Shown here one piece after another: positions 36,074 through 44,797 of a stretch of 64,000 nt of DNA. The position numbers and the translations under genes were made by a program. The DNA is from Rhodonellum psychrophilum GCM71 = DSM 17998 (lineage in GTDB: Bacteria > Bacteroidota > Bacteroidia > Cytophagales > Cyclobacteriaceae), in the NCBI RefSeq assembly GCF_000381545.1, contig NZ_KB906683.1, positions 62,001-126,000 of the forward strand. Direction: 5' to 3'. The notes beneath the pieces were generated by a model, which was given only the letters and a program-made list of their open reading frames with translations, searched no databases and had not been told where the DNA came from. The first letter of the stretch is position 1. Every line of letters starts with the position of its first letter.

Positions 36074-37471
36074 TCAAGTTAAAGACCAAATTTCCTTCAG
36101 GTTTTCCGGAATCCTGAACCCGGATTGCTTTCCTTTTCTAAAATGAAGCGACAATATCCCCACCATAATACCCCCGAATTTTTTCATGGATTCCAAAATC
36201 ATATCCTCTTCGAGTTTTTCCACTGGTTTTCCTGTGGTCTTATGATGAAGAATAGTGTGCAAAAAATCAATGTGGTGATCGATCAGGTGTTTTTTGTCGG
36301 GTGAACTTCCAAACAATCCCTTGATCCAAAGGATGAGTTTTTGGATAAATCCCAATTTTGGTTTTGCATCGGGTTTGTCTTTTAGGATGCCATCCCTTTT
36401 TTCTTTGATGGTAGAATAATACGCCCCTAAGTGCTTGTGAAAATGTCCCCTCAAAACTTCCTCATGCTGCGCTCTTTCCTCATGTGTTTCGGGTTTTGCG
36501 AAAATCTCCGGATAATCCCTACGGTAGGTCGGTCCTAACATCCTTTCAAAACAATCCGAGAATTGTTCGTCAGCCAAAAGTTTTCTCATCATGAGTAGGA
36601 TCAGCGGGGTAGGAAAATGAAAATGATGCAGGGTCTTGACCAAGGCTTCGGTTAGGAGAATCCCCGCCACGGTTTCATCCTTGAACAAATGGCCGTACAC
36701 TTTGTGCTGCAAGTCCCATGCATCCGCTACATTTTCGGTGATTAGATCCTCCTGAACACCCATTATTTTACCGATGGTTTTCCAGGTGTGGAACCAGGCC
36801 TCCTGTTCTTCCTGGGTCAACTCCTCCCCCATCATGGCCATTCCCTTAAAAAATTCAAGAGAAAAAACCTGGTTGGTGGCAATGAGATCTTCCTGGCTGA
36901 TCGGATTGCCCCAGACAGGATTCCATTTCTCTCCATCTCTGCTATTCAGGAGGGCATGCCGCATGGCCGCATGCATGATCCTGATTTTCAGCGCGGTCAA
37001 AATCCCCCGCTTGTGGGGTTTCCACCAATCCTTGTCCATCACGTCAAAAACGAATTGGGCGGTTTCAAAAATCCGGCGTTCTGGATGCTCCGTGAGCAAT
37101 TTTGTCATCTTGAGAACATTGGCGGGTTTTTCGGCCATGTAGGTATAGGGCAAGGCCCTGAAAAACAGAATGAAGATGAAATTCATCCCGTGTTTTTTCC
37201 AGATATGATGCGTCTGTTCAAACATCTTGATGTCATGAGGGGTAAAAGCAAGCGTTAACTCGCTCTTGACAAGATCCTGCATGGGCTGGGGATACGCACT
37301 GGAAATGGCACTGTCATTTTCTGCCATTTGGATCAATATTTCCCGCAAATGATTCATCGAATGGGATTCAAAAACCGCCTGTACCGCATCGTCTGCAGGT
37401 TGGTCCATCACCTTCCGCAAGGATTCCAAATCAATTCCATTCCATTCAAATTCCGTAGAGTTGTTTTCCAT
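36074..37471 (-). CDS. MpaB/Lcp-type haem oxygenase family protein (DUF2236)
   Basis: 465 residues. The family pattern 'RILTALKIRIMHAAMRHAL' (GILTALKIRIMHAAMRH in this protein; a conserved RxxHAxxR) sits near 155-172, with 'FHTWKTIGKIMGV' further on and a helical C-terminal half. Relatives include the rubber-cleaving oxygenase Lcp and fungal MpaB, which cleave isoprenoid double bonds using a b-type haem. No signal peptide is seen, so it should be cytosolic. It is the first gene of a three-gene operon with a methyltransferase and a giant sensor kinase. The substrate might be an isoprenoid such as a carotenoid or quinone tail, which is inference. Confidence 0.7.
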   Translation of the reverse strand: MENNSTEFEWNGIDLESLRKVMDQPADDAVQAVFESHSMNHLREILIQMAENDSAISSAYPQPMQDLVKSELTLAFTPHDIKMFEQTHHIWKKHGMNFIFILFFRALPYTYMAEKPANVLKMTKLLTEHPERRIFETAQFVFDVMDKDWWKPHKRGILTALKIRIMHAAMRHALLNSRDGEKWNPVWGNPISQEDLIATNQVFSLEFFKGMAMMGEELTQEEQEAWFHTWKTIGKIMGVQEDLITENVADAWDLQHKVYGHLFKDETVAGILLTEALVKTLHHFHFPTPLILLMMRKLLADEQFSDCFERMLGPTYRRDYPEIFAKPETHEERAQHEEVLRGHFHKHLGAYYSTIKEKRDGILKDKPDAKPKLGFIQKLILWIKGLFGSSPDKKHLIDHHIDFLHTILHHKTTGKPVEKLEEDMILESMKKFGGIMVGILSLHFRKGKQSGFRIPENLKEIWSLT

Positions 37472-37608
37472 TTCCTTTCCTATTTAAATATCAGATTCAT
37501 TTAAGGCCATCAATGCATTCGAAGTATATCCATGAGGTATTTAAACCCCATTCTTTTTCATTTTCAAGTACCATTTAACCCTGTTTAAAACCAACATTCC
37601 AAAATGAA

Positions 37609-37631
37609 AAGCCTATTTTCGAAATAGGCTT
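37609..37631 (-). terminator. hairpin terminator after the lone receiver gene
   Basis: 'AAGCCTATTT-TCG-AAATAGGCTT' is a perfect 10-bp stem. On the minus strand it is followed by 'TTCATTTT'. It lies downstream of the receiver gene and upstream of the oxygenase operon, so it separates the two transcripts. Confidence 0.65.
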
Positions 37632-37705
37632 GGGTGATCGACAGTGGTCTCTTTCTCTTTGGAATTTTCAGGTAGGAATCGGTCCATTGTATCTCTCATG
37701 GGGAA

Positions 37706-38146
37706 TCAAGCATCTAGATTTGAACTTATCACGGCATTCAATTCTGATTTCAGGCTATCAAAATCGATGGGTTTGGTAAAAAACTGTTTGGCTCCGGACT
37801 TGATCGCCCGGTTGTAATTATCGCTGTCGCCATAGGCCGAGATCATGCTCACCTTGATTTGGGGATACCGGGATTTGACGATATCCAAAAGTTCGAGCCC
37901 AGACATTCCTGGCATATTGATATCCGAAAAAATGTACATGACTTCCGGAGGTTTTTTGCTGTCCAGCATTTCCAATGCTTCCATTGCCGAAAAGGCGAAT
38001 TCCAGCTCAATGGAACCACTGCGGATTTCCTTTCGGAGTTTTTGCCGAAATAACATTTCCACATCCCTTTCATCGTCAACGATTAAGAATTTCATGCTGC
38101 TGTTTTTTGAATCAGTGTTTTGGTCCGGTTGCGTCCAATGTTCCAT
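37706..38146 (-). CDS. single-domain response regulator
   Basis: 146 residues, receiver domain only. The acidic pair is in 'FLIVDDERDVEM', the phosphoryl Asp in 'YIFSDINMPGMSGLELL', the switch Ser in 'VSMISAYGD' and the Lys in 'QFFTKPID'. There is no output domain, so it acts as a relay or by protein contact. The start may be the Met at 38146 or the one 17 codons on ('MKFLIVDDE'), which fits the fold exactly. It is 235 bases upstream of the oxygenase/methyltransferase/kinase operon, but a terminator lies between. It could accept phosphate from that kinase, which is inference. Confidence 0.9.
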   Translation of the reverse strand: MEHWTQPDQNTDSKNSSMKFLIVDDERDVEMLFRQKLRKEIRSGSIELEFAFSAMEALEMLDSKKPPEVMYIFSDINMPGMSGLELLDIVKSRYPQIKVSMISAYGDSDNYNRAIKSGAKQFFTKPIDFDSLKSELNAVISSNLDA

Positions 38147-38440
38147 AAATCGATCTCAAAAATCCAGGATTAAGGAATTTGAGGAACTCAACCCAGCATC
38201 CAACTTCTATTTTTTGAGATGCTCAAAGGCTTCTTATTTCCCCCTTTTATTTGCGCTATCTTATAGGTAGCTGAACATTTGTGTACGACCTGCCAATTAG
38301 GTATTTAAGTTCACTTATTTAAGTATATAAAGCAATTTTTAGGGTAAAAATTATTGGCAAATCCCCATTAAACCCATTTTACACATTGCCAATCCCATTC
38401 CCGACGGAATTTCTTAATAAGCAGGCTTTGCATTCAGTCT

Positions 38441-38537
38441 TTGACTTCACCATATCGGTACGCTTCCTTTTACTTCAATATTCTGATTTTCTGGCCGATT
38501 CAAGCCTTATTACGATATGGATTGCCTATTCCGGGTA
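38441..38537 (+). repeat. dispersed intergenic repeat, family 2, copy 3
   Basis: 'TTTGACTTCACCATATCGGT', 'ATTCTGATTTTCTGGCCGAT' and 'ATGGATTGCCTATTCCGGGT' align with the copies at 2248, 10331 and 58048. It lies in the 448-base gap between the receiver gene and the phosphorylase-like gene, just beyond the terminator of the latter. Confidence 0.5.
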
Positions 38538-38546
38538 AAAATAAAA

Positions 38547-38572
38547 AAAGCCCGGACTGGCCGGGCTTTCTG
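38547..38572 (-). terminator. terminator of the phosphorylase-like gene
   Basis: 'AAAGCCCGG-ACTGG-CCGGGCTTT' forms a 9-bp stem. On the minus strand the run of T (AAAAAAA on plus) follows the stem. It is 23 bases past the stop. Confidence 0.8.
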
Positions 38573-38594
38573 GAAATTCGAGATTTTGTCTGAT

Positions 38595-40250
38595 TTATAG
38601 GTACATCAACTCGTAATATTCTTTTGCCATCCGGTTGCTTTCAAAATCAAAACGCACGTCGCGCATGCCTTCTTGGACCATCGCTCTCCATTTTGACTTG
38701 TTTTCATAGTACGTTGGGATGATCTGGTTTTCAAGGATATCATACATGTGGTCCAAATCCTCCTGATCCTGATCTTGGATACCGAGATTTTTGTAGTCCA
38801 CTTGTGGGATGATGAAACAATTCTCACCATGTTTGGCAAACTCACAAATCCACCCATCGTAGGTACTGAAGTTGACTGAACCATTCATTGAAGCAGACAT
38901 TCCGCTGGTACCGGAAGCCTCGCGGGGTACTCGCGGATTGTTCAACCAGATGTCTGAGGCTTGCTTCAGTCGTTTGCTGAGCGTCAGTTCATAATCCACG
39001 CATACGGCGACATTTTTGTAGTTTTTACTCAAATGAACCAGGTGATTGAATACACCTACCGCACCGTAGTCCATTGGATAGGGTTTTCCAGCCCAAATGA
39101 TCTGGATCGGCCGATCTGCATTCCGCATCAAGGCATCGAATCTTCTCATGTCCCGAGCAATCAGATCTGGTCTTTTGTAGGCCGCAAACCTCCTTGCCCA
39201 AACAATTGTCAATACGTCTGGATCAAATAGCTTTCCGGTTTGATCTGCCACAATCTCAAAAGCCCGCTTTTTCAGATAGCGCTTGCGATCGTCAAATCCG
39301 AGTGGGTCTGCTGCTTCCGCAAATTGGAAAAGCTGCTTGTCCGCCCAATAATTCCAGTTTTGCGCATTGGTGATCGATTGGATTTTGGGGATGTTGTGAT
39401 AGTGTCCCCACATGATCCGGCTGACCTCTCCATGAAGCTTGCTCACGCCATTGGCTTTTCTTGCAAACCGCAAAGCAGCCAAACTGTGGTTGAATTGATC
39501 GCCTCCTATGCCGGTCAGCGATTGTACCTCATCTATGGAATGTCCATAGAAGTAGCTCATTTTATCACAAAGTGTGAAGTCATGCTTCTCATTCCCTGCT
39601 TCTTCAGGAGTGTGGGTAGTGAACACGAGCCGTTTCTGTACTTCTTCTTTGCTCCCAAATTTCTTCATCAGGTAGAAAACACTGCTCAATCCATGGGCTT
39701 CATTGAGGTGATAGACCTCTGGGTTAAAGTTCAACTCATCAATCAGTTTGGCACCTCCTATTCCTAGGATCATCATCTGGGCGATTTTGGCAGCGGTATC
39801 CGCATCATACAAGCGGTGCGTGATGGTCTGGCTGAGATAGTCATTTTCAGGAAGATCCGTACTCAAAAGGAAGAGTGGCGCACTATTGAAAGTCGTTGGA
39901 GGAAGATACCATGCTTTTACCCACACAGGCTGATTGTGCACAGGTACGGTAAACTTGATTCCGGTATCCACCAAAAAGCTGTACGTTTTTTCATACCACT
40001 CGGCTTTCAGGGTTTGGTCCTGATTACGGCCTTGATCATAATAGCCATACTTCCAAAGAATCCCGATGCCAATTAAGTTTTGCTTGAGTTCATAGGCACT
40101 TCGCAGATGGGAACCGGAAAGGAAGCCCAAGCCTCCACTGTAGATTTTGAGAGGTTGATGGATCGCAAATTCCATCGAGAAATATGCCACTGATTTTGAA
40201 TATTCAGCCGCAGGTTCATAAGGAACTTTGTAGTTTCTAAAGTCGGTCAT
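38595..40250 (-). CDS. alpha-glucan phosphorylase-like protein (GT35) lacking the PLP lysine
   Basis: 551 residues, the short bacterial alpha-glucan phosphorylase layout: 'VAYFSMEFAIHQPLKIYSGG', 'GLGFLSGSHLRSA', 'VFTTHTPEEAGNEKHDF', 'IVWARRFAAYKRPDL', 'IIWAGKPYPMDYGA' and 'PREASGTSGMSASMNGSVNF'. In active family members the last motif reads GTS/GNMK with a Lys that binds PLP; here that position is Ser452 (codon TCT). The protein may therefore not bind PLP, and phosphorolysis is doubtful; it might be a glucan-binding or altered transferase. The start at 40250 is preferred over an upstream in-frame codon. It is monocistronic with its own terminator. Confidence 0.85.
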   Translation of the reverse strand: MTDFRNYKVPYEPAAEYSKSVAYFSMEFAIHQPLKIYSGGLGFLSGSHLRSAYELKQNLIGIGILWKYGYYDQGRNQDQTLKAEWYEKTYSFLVDTGIKFTVPVHNQPVWVKAWYLPPTTFNSAPLFLLSTDLPENDYLSQTITHRLYDADTAAKIAQMMILGIGGAKLIDELNFNPEVYHLNEAHGLSSVFYLMKKFGSKEEVQKRLVFTTHTPEEAGNEKHDFTLCDKMSYFYGHSIDEVQSLTGIGGDQFNHSLAALRFARKANGVSKLHGEVSRIMWGHYHNIPKIQSITNAQNWNYWADKQLFQFAEAADPLGFDDRKRYLKKRAFEIVADQTGKLFDPDVLTIVWARRFAAYKRPDLIARDMRRFDALMRNADRPIQIIWAGKPYPMDYGAVGVFNHLVHLSKNYKNVAVCVDYELTLSKRLKQASDIWLNNPRVPREASGTSGMSASMNGSVNFSTYDGWICEFAKHGENCFIIPQVDYKNLGIQDQDQEDLDHMYDILENQIIPTYYENKSKWRAMVQEGMRDVRFDFESNRMAKEYYELMYL

Positions 40251-40766
40251 GGTTACAAGTTTTGAGAGCGAAAAGGTAGAACAAATGCTCAAAAAAGTCC
40301 CCATTATTTAATAAAAAGGATGATGATCCTTTAATTTTTTCCATCCCTATGAAAAAGTCCCAAAGGACAAGCCCTGGAAGCAGCCGGAGGCACGCTCACC
40401 AAAGCCAATAGTCGCTCAAATGAAATGAATTAGGAGAAGAGGAGTGCCTCAAAATAAATTAAATCCAGAATATGCCATTGGACAAACTGGATTTTTCACC
40501 AAATAGATTAGTTTTATAGACCATGTTTCCCCTATCTTGTAGAAAGAATACCTCAATGGGGTGCTTTGTAGTGTGTTGAGGGAAGGAAAATGATGGAAGC
40601 AAAATGAAAAAAAGTTCAACGCATGGTCAAGCAAATTTCATTTTGCTCATGTATCACAAAAACAAAATAAAGAAAACTTTCCCTACGCTCACACGAATAA
40701 AAATATCTTATGAAAGATAAATATTTTTAACAATAAGTTAATAGATTTGCGGAAAACACAATTTTT
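40251..40766. other. intergenic region without a recognised gene
   Basis: No protein-like frame and no repeat of the two families was recognised here. From about 40640 the base composition turns AT-rich and stays so up to about 46140, so the left edge of the inserted island probably lies in this stretch. A tRNA or direct repeat marking an attachment site was not found by eye. Confidence 0.4.
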
Positions 40767-40983
40767 TTGGATAAAGTGGAAATAAATAGAATTAAAGTCA
40801 CACTCGCAAAAGCCAAAGGAAAAAAACAAATGATTAGCCGAGAAACTAGAGAACCACGATTCTACTATATCAAACTAGTGTACTAATGCTAGAAAACCAA
40901 CTTTAGAAAATCTACTAAATATTGCTAATGCATTAGATATTGACATTATAGAATTATTATACTTAACAAAAGAAAGTACTTAA
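40767..40983 (+). pseudogene. broken Xre/HTH regulator before the methyltransferase island
   Basis: The first part reads V-E-I-N-R-I-K-V-T-L-A-K-A-K-G-K-K, the usual start of small Xre regulators found with restriction-modification genes. The last part, in another frame, reads 'PTLENLLNIANALDIDIIEL', the usual end. In the middle the sequence continues as 'LAEKLENHDSTIS' after a frame change where a Trp codon is expected, and a second expected Trp (before C-T-N-A-R-K-P) is a TAG. So there is at least one small deletion and one nonsense change. The final TAA is directly followed by the ATG of the methyltransferase gene. Confidence 0.65.
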
Positions 40984-42192
40984 ATGAAAAAACCTAAAAC
41001 ATATATAGACATATTTTCAGGATGTGGAGGGCTTTCTCTTGGTTTACATAATGCAGGATGGAAAGGTGTTTTTGCAATTGAAAAAAGCGAAGATGCTTTT
41101 AAAACTCTTGAACATAATTTAATCAAAAAGAAAAAGCATTTTAATTGGCCTAATTGGTTAGAACAAAAACATCACGATATAAATGAAATCCTAGAGAATA
41201 ATTCGAATGACCTAATTAAACTGAGAGGAAAAATCGATTTAGTAGCAGGTGGACCACCTTGTCAAGGATTTTCGATGGCTGGAAGAAGGATAGAAAATGA
41301 TTCCAGAAATGATTTAATTAATTCCTACATAAAATTTATTCACTATGTTAAACCAAAATTGATATTCTTTGAAAATGTTAAAGGTTTTACTCTTGGTTTC
41401 AAAAACAATGACAAAAAAGGTAAAGAATACTCCACATATGTAGTTGAACAACTACAAAAACTGGGGTATTCCGTAAAAGGTGAATTAATAGATTTTTCTA
41501 AATTTGGAATTCCTCAAAAACGAACAAGATTTATTTTAGTTGGAATTCAAAACGATTTTATTGCAGAAAATCCATTTATAAATGAAAAAAGCTTTTTTAA
41601 TGGAATTCAAAACAACAAAGAAGCTTTTTTAATAAGCAAAAATCTTACCCTAAATCCTACTTTAGAAAATGCAATTTCTGACTTACTGCAATCTAATGGA
41701 GTAATTGAATCTGAAACACCTAAATTTAAAGAAGGAGTTTATGGCAAGCCCTTATCAAATTATCAAAAATTTGTCCGAAAATATAAAAGAAAAAATGGAA
41801 GAGTTGATAGTCATAGATTTGCAAAACATACAGATATTATAAAAGCTAGGTTTAAAATTGCATTGGATGAAAACTTAACAAGTTCTGCTTATAGAGAGAG
41901 ATTTCAACTAAAAAAAAGCAGTACAAAAATTCTCAATGCAAAAAAACCAACACCAACTATTACGACATTACCTGATGATTATATTCACTACTGTGAACCT
42001 AGAATTATGACTGTTCGCGAATATGCCAGAATACAATCATTTCCAGACACATATGAATTCAAAGGAAAATACACTACGGGAGGAAAAAGAAGAACACAGG
42101 AAGTACCCAGATATTCACAAATTGGAAATGCAATACCTCCTTTATTTGGAGAACAAGCAGGTTTAGTTTTAAAACAACTAATTAATGGGTGA
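40984..42192 (+). CDS. DNA (cytosine-5) methyltransferase
   Basis: 402 residues with the C5 motifs in order: I 'IFSGCGGLSLGLHNAG' (10-25), IV 'GGPPCQGFSMAG' with the catalytic C93, VI 'FFENVKGF' (E130-N131), VIII 'GIPQKRTRFILVG' and X 'SQIGNAIPPLFG'. It methylates cytosine at C5 in a target that cannot be read from sequence. It is AT-rich, unlike the genes outside the island. It overlaps the next gene by 8 bases. No restriction endonuclease is adjacent, so methylation may instead mark self DNA for the GHKL/receiver/protease genes that follow. Confidence 0.95.
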   Translation: MKKPKTYIDIFSGCGGLSLGLHNAGWKGVFAIEKSEDAFKTLEHNLIKKKKHFNWPNWLEQKHHDINEILENNSNDLIKLRGKIDLVAGGPPCQGFSMAGRRIENDSRNDLINSYIKFIHYVKPKLIFFENVKGFTLGFKNNDKKGKEYSTYVVEQLQKLGYSVKGELIDFSKFGIPQKRTRFILVGIQNDFIAENPFINEKSFFNGIQNNKEAFLISKNLTLNPTLENAISDLLQSNGVIESETPKFKEGVYGKPLSNYQKFVRKYKRKNGRVDSHRFAKHTDIIKARFKIALDENLTSSAYRERFQLKKSSTKILNAKKPTPTITTLPDDYIHYCEPRIMTVREYARIQSFPDTYEFKGKYTTGGKRRTQEVPRYSQIGNAIPPLFGEQAGLVLKQLING

Positions 42193-44797
42193 TATACAGA
42201 AACTACATTTTAAAACTAACGTTCAATTAAAAAGCATTATTGGTAAAGATTTAATCAATGACGACAATATTGCTATTCTAGAATTAGTAAAGAATTCATT
42301 TGATGCAGATGCTAAAAATGTTACTGTAACTTATCTAAATCTTAAAGATAATGACGATAAAATTAATAAAACATTTTCTGATAAAACATCCAGATTAATC
42401 ATTCAAGACAATGGACTTGGAATGGACTTAGATGGAATTCAAGATAGGTGGTTAAATATTGCTTATTCTGAAAAAAAAGCAAATAAAACCCAACATAAAA
42501 GGAGAATGGCGGGTGCCAAAGGTGTAGGACGGTTTTCCTGTGACAGGCTTGGTGAATATCTAAATTTATATGCTAAGACAAAGAAAGATTCTGAATATGT
42601 AAAATTGAAAATTGATTGGAAATTATTTGAGATTGAAGATGAAAAAAAAGAAATTCAATCCATTCCCTTACAATCTCAATCATTAACAAAGACTGAATTA
42701 GCTAAATGTGGAATTGAACCATTTGAACAAGGTGTATTATTAGAAGTAATAAAATTACGTAGTTCCTGGGCTTATCCTATAAAAGACAAAAATGGGATAA
42801 TAACCAAATGGGATACCGAAAAATTCGTTGATTTAAAAAAATATCTCGAAAAACTAATCAATCCAAATCAAGCTTTTGAAAGTGATGATTTTGGAATATT
42901 CATAGATGCCCCAGAATTTACTAATGAGAATAATAATCGAGAGGCTCACGAAAAGTTTATAGGAAAGGTTCAAAATAGAATTTTTGATAAATTAGATTTT
43001 AAATCAACAAGCATTGAAACGAAAACTATCGAAAATGGGGAAGTTATTTATACTGAATTAAAAGATAAAGGAGAAACTGTATTTTGGATAAAAGAAAAAA
43101 ACCCTTATTACCCATTCGTTAAAAATGTAAAAACCTCACTTTATTACCTAAACCCATATGCTAAAGCTTTTTTTACAAAACAAACAGGAATTCAATCTGT
43201 AAACTATGGATCAGTATTTCTATTTATAAATGGCTTTCGAATATCTCCATATGGAGAAGTTGGAAATGACTGGTTAGGTTTAGACCAAAGAAAAGCACAA
43301 GGGACTAGACGATATCTTGGATTAAGAGACATCATTGGTCAAATAGAGATCCTTGATGAACAAAATGACTTTCAGATTGTATCAAGTCGTGAAGGAATCG
43401 TTAGAAACGATAACTTTAAAAATCTAACAAATTCTGAAAGAAATGACAGTTATTTTTATAAATCTTTAAGAAGACTAGAAAGATATGTCGTTGAAGGGCT
43501 TAACTGGGACAGTTCTATATATGACAGTCAAGATAAAGAAGATGCCAAAATTCTTAAAGAGATAGAATCCAAAATTGTATCTGGTGATATTTTCGAGGAT
43601 GATTTAGAATTTAGGGAAGATTATAAGACAAAACAAAGACGTATTTATAGTGCCATACATTCTATAATCTCTGCTAAAACAAATGACGTAATTGAACTCT
43701 ATATAAATGAAAAACTTATTACTCAAAAAATTGAGGAGGAGAAAGAAAAATCTGAAAGAGAATTCCAACAATTAATTGAAGACTTTGATAATAAGAAGAT
43801 TGACTCTGAAACATTGAGTAGAATTTTACAAAGGAAAGCAGAACAGAATGCTGATTTAGAAAAACAAATAAATGAGTTTGAAAAATATAACACTAATGAC
43901 GTTACTTCAAAAGCGATATTAGAATTACAGAATTATAAAAAAACAGTAGAAGAACAAACAGTATTAATACTGCAACTACAATTTCAACTTGACAACTTAA
44001 AAGGAGAAAAAGCAAAAGCAGAAAAAACAGCAAATACTTATAAAGAAAAGGCAGAAAAAGCAGAGACAAATTTCAATATTGAAAAAGAAAAAAATCTATA
44101 CTTACTTGCAACCAGAAGAACATTAAGTCCTGATGCAGATGGTTTAATTCATACTATAAAAATAAATAATATCGAAGTTAGAGATGGGCTTGATAATATA
44201 ATAGATGATTTAACTGAAGACGATTTTGAGGTTGAAGACTTAATTAAAAAATTGGGTTTTTTAAAACTTAATGCTGAAAGGTCTCTAAAAATGGCAGAAT
44301 TTGCAACTAGAGCAGACCTTAAAGAAGATATTGAAAAGAAAAATGTTGATATAGTTGCATATATAAAAGAATATATATCTCTATACGGTGAAACATTCTC
44401 CGATAAAATTTCATTTAAATTTCAAACCAACAACTCTTATCTAAATAAGAAAATTAGCGTATTAAATTTATCTATTATTCTTGACAATTTAATCAGTAAT
44501 GCTGTAAAATGGAATGCTAAAAATATTCTTATGGATTTCGAAAATATTAACGAAAAACAATTGGCCTTGGTCATTTCAGATGACGGAAATGGGCTTACAA
44601 ACAAATTCCTGGATGATCCAAATAGAATTTTTGAGCTTTCAGTTCGTGAAGTACCTCCATCTGGTATGAGTGGATCTGGAATTGGTCTTTTTTACACAAA
44701 AATTTTATTGAATGATATGAATTGTAATATATCCTTTTTGGGAAACAATTTAAAATTAAAAGGTGCCTCTTTCAAAATCATTTTCAATACAATATGA
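42185..44797 (+). CDS. double-GHKL ATPase: MutL/MORC-like N-terminus, coiled coil, histidine-kinase-like C-terminus
   Basis: 870 residues. N-terminal GHKL: N-box 'ILELVKNSFDADA' (E33, N37), G1 'DNGLGM' (75-80), G2 'GAKGVGRFSCDRLG' (110-123), then a transducer-like part to about 430. Residues about 490-640 are a long Glu/Lys coiled coil. The C-terminal part is a complete kinase CA domain: possible phospho-His H656 in 'GLIHTIKINNIEV', N-box 'ILDNLISNAVKWNAK' (N768, N772), G1 'DDGNGL' (799-804), G2 'GSGIGL' (830-835). Two intact ATP sites of different GHKL types in one chain are unusual. It overlaps both neighbours (8 and 4 bases). It may clamp on DNA and signal to the receiver-like protein encoded next, which is inference. 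Confidence 0.85.
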   Translation: MGDIQKLHFKTNVQLKSIIGKDLINDDNIAILELVKNSFDADAKNVTVTYLNLKDNDDKINKTFSDKTSRLIIQDNGLGMDLDGIQDRWLNIAYSEKKANKTQHKRRMAGAKGVGRFSCDRLGEYLNLYAKTKKDSEYVKLKIDWKLFEIEDEKKEIQSIPLQSQSLTKTELAKCGIEPFEQGVLLEVIKLRSSWAYPIKDKNGIITKWDTEKFVDLKKYLEKLINPNQAFESDDFGIFIDAPEFTNENNNREAHEKFIGKVQNRIFDKLDFKSTSIETKTIENGEVIYTELKDKGETVFWIKEKNPYYPFVKNVKTSLYYLNPYAKAFFTKQTGIQSVNYGSVFLFINGFRISPYGEVGNDWLGLDQRKAQGTRRYLGLRDIIGQIEILDEQNDFQIVSSREGIVRNDNFKNLTNSERNDSYFYKSLRRLERYVVEGLNWDSSIYDSQDKEDAKILKEIESKIVSGDIFEDDLEFREDYKTKQRRIYSAIHSIISAKTNDVIELYINEKLITQKIEEEKEKSEREFQQLIEDFDNKKIDSETLSRILQRKAEQNADLEKQINEFEKYNTNDVTSKAILELQNYKKTVEEQTVLILQLQFQLDNLKGEKAKAEKTANTYKEKAEKAETNFNIEKEKNLYLLATRRTLSPDADGLIHTIKINNIEVRDGLDNIIDDLTEDDFEVEDLIKKLGFLKLNAERSLKMAEFATRADLKEDIEKKNVDIVAYIKEYISLYGETFSDKISFKFQTNNSYLNKKISVLNLSIILDNLISNAVKWNAKNILMDFENINEKQLALVISDDGNGLTNKFLDDPNRIFELSVREVPPSGMSGSGIGLFYTKILLNDMNCNISFLGNNLKLKGASFKIIFNTI

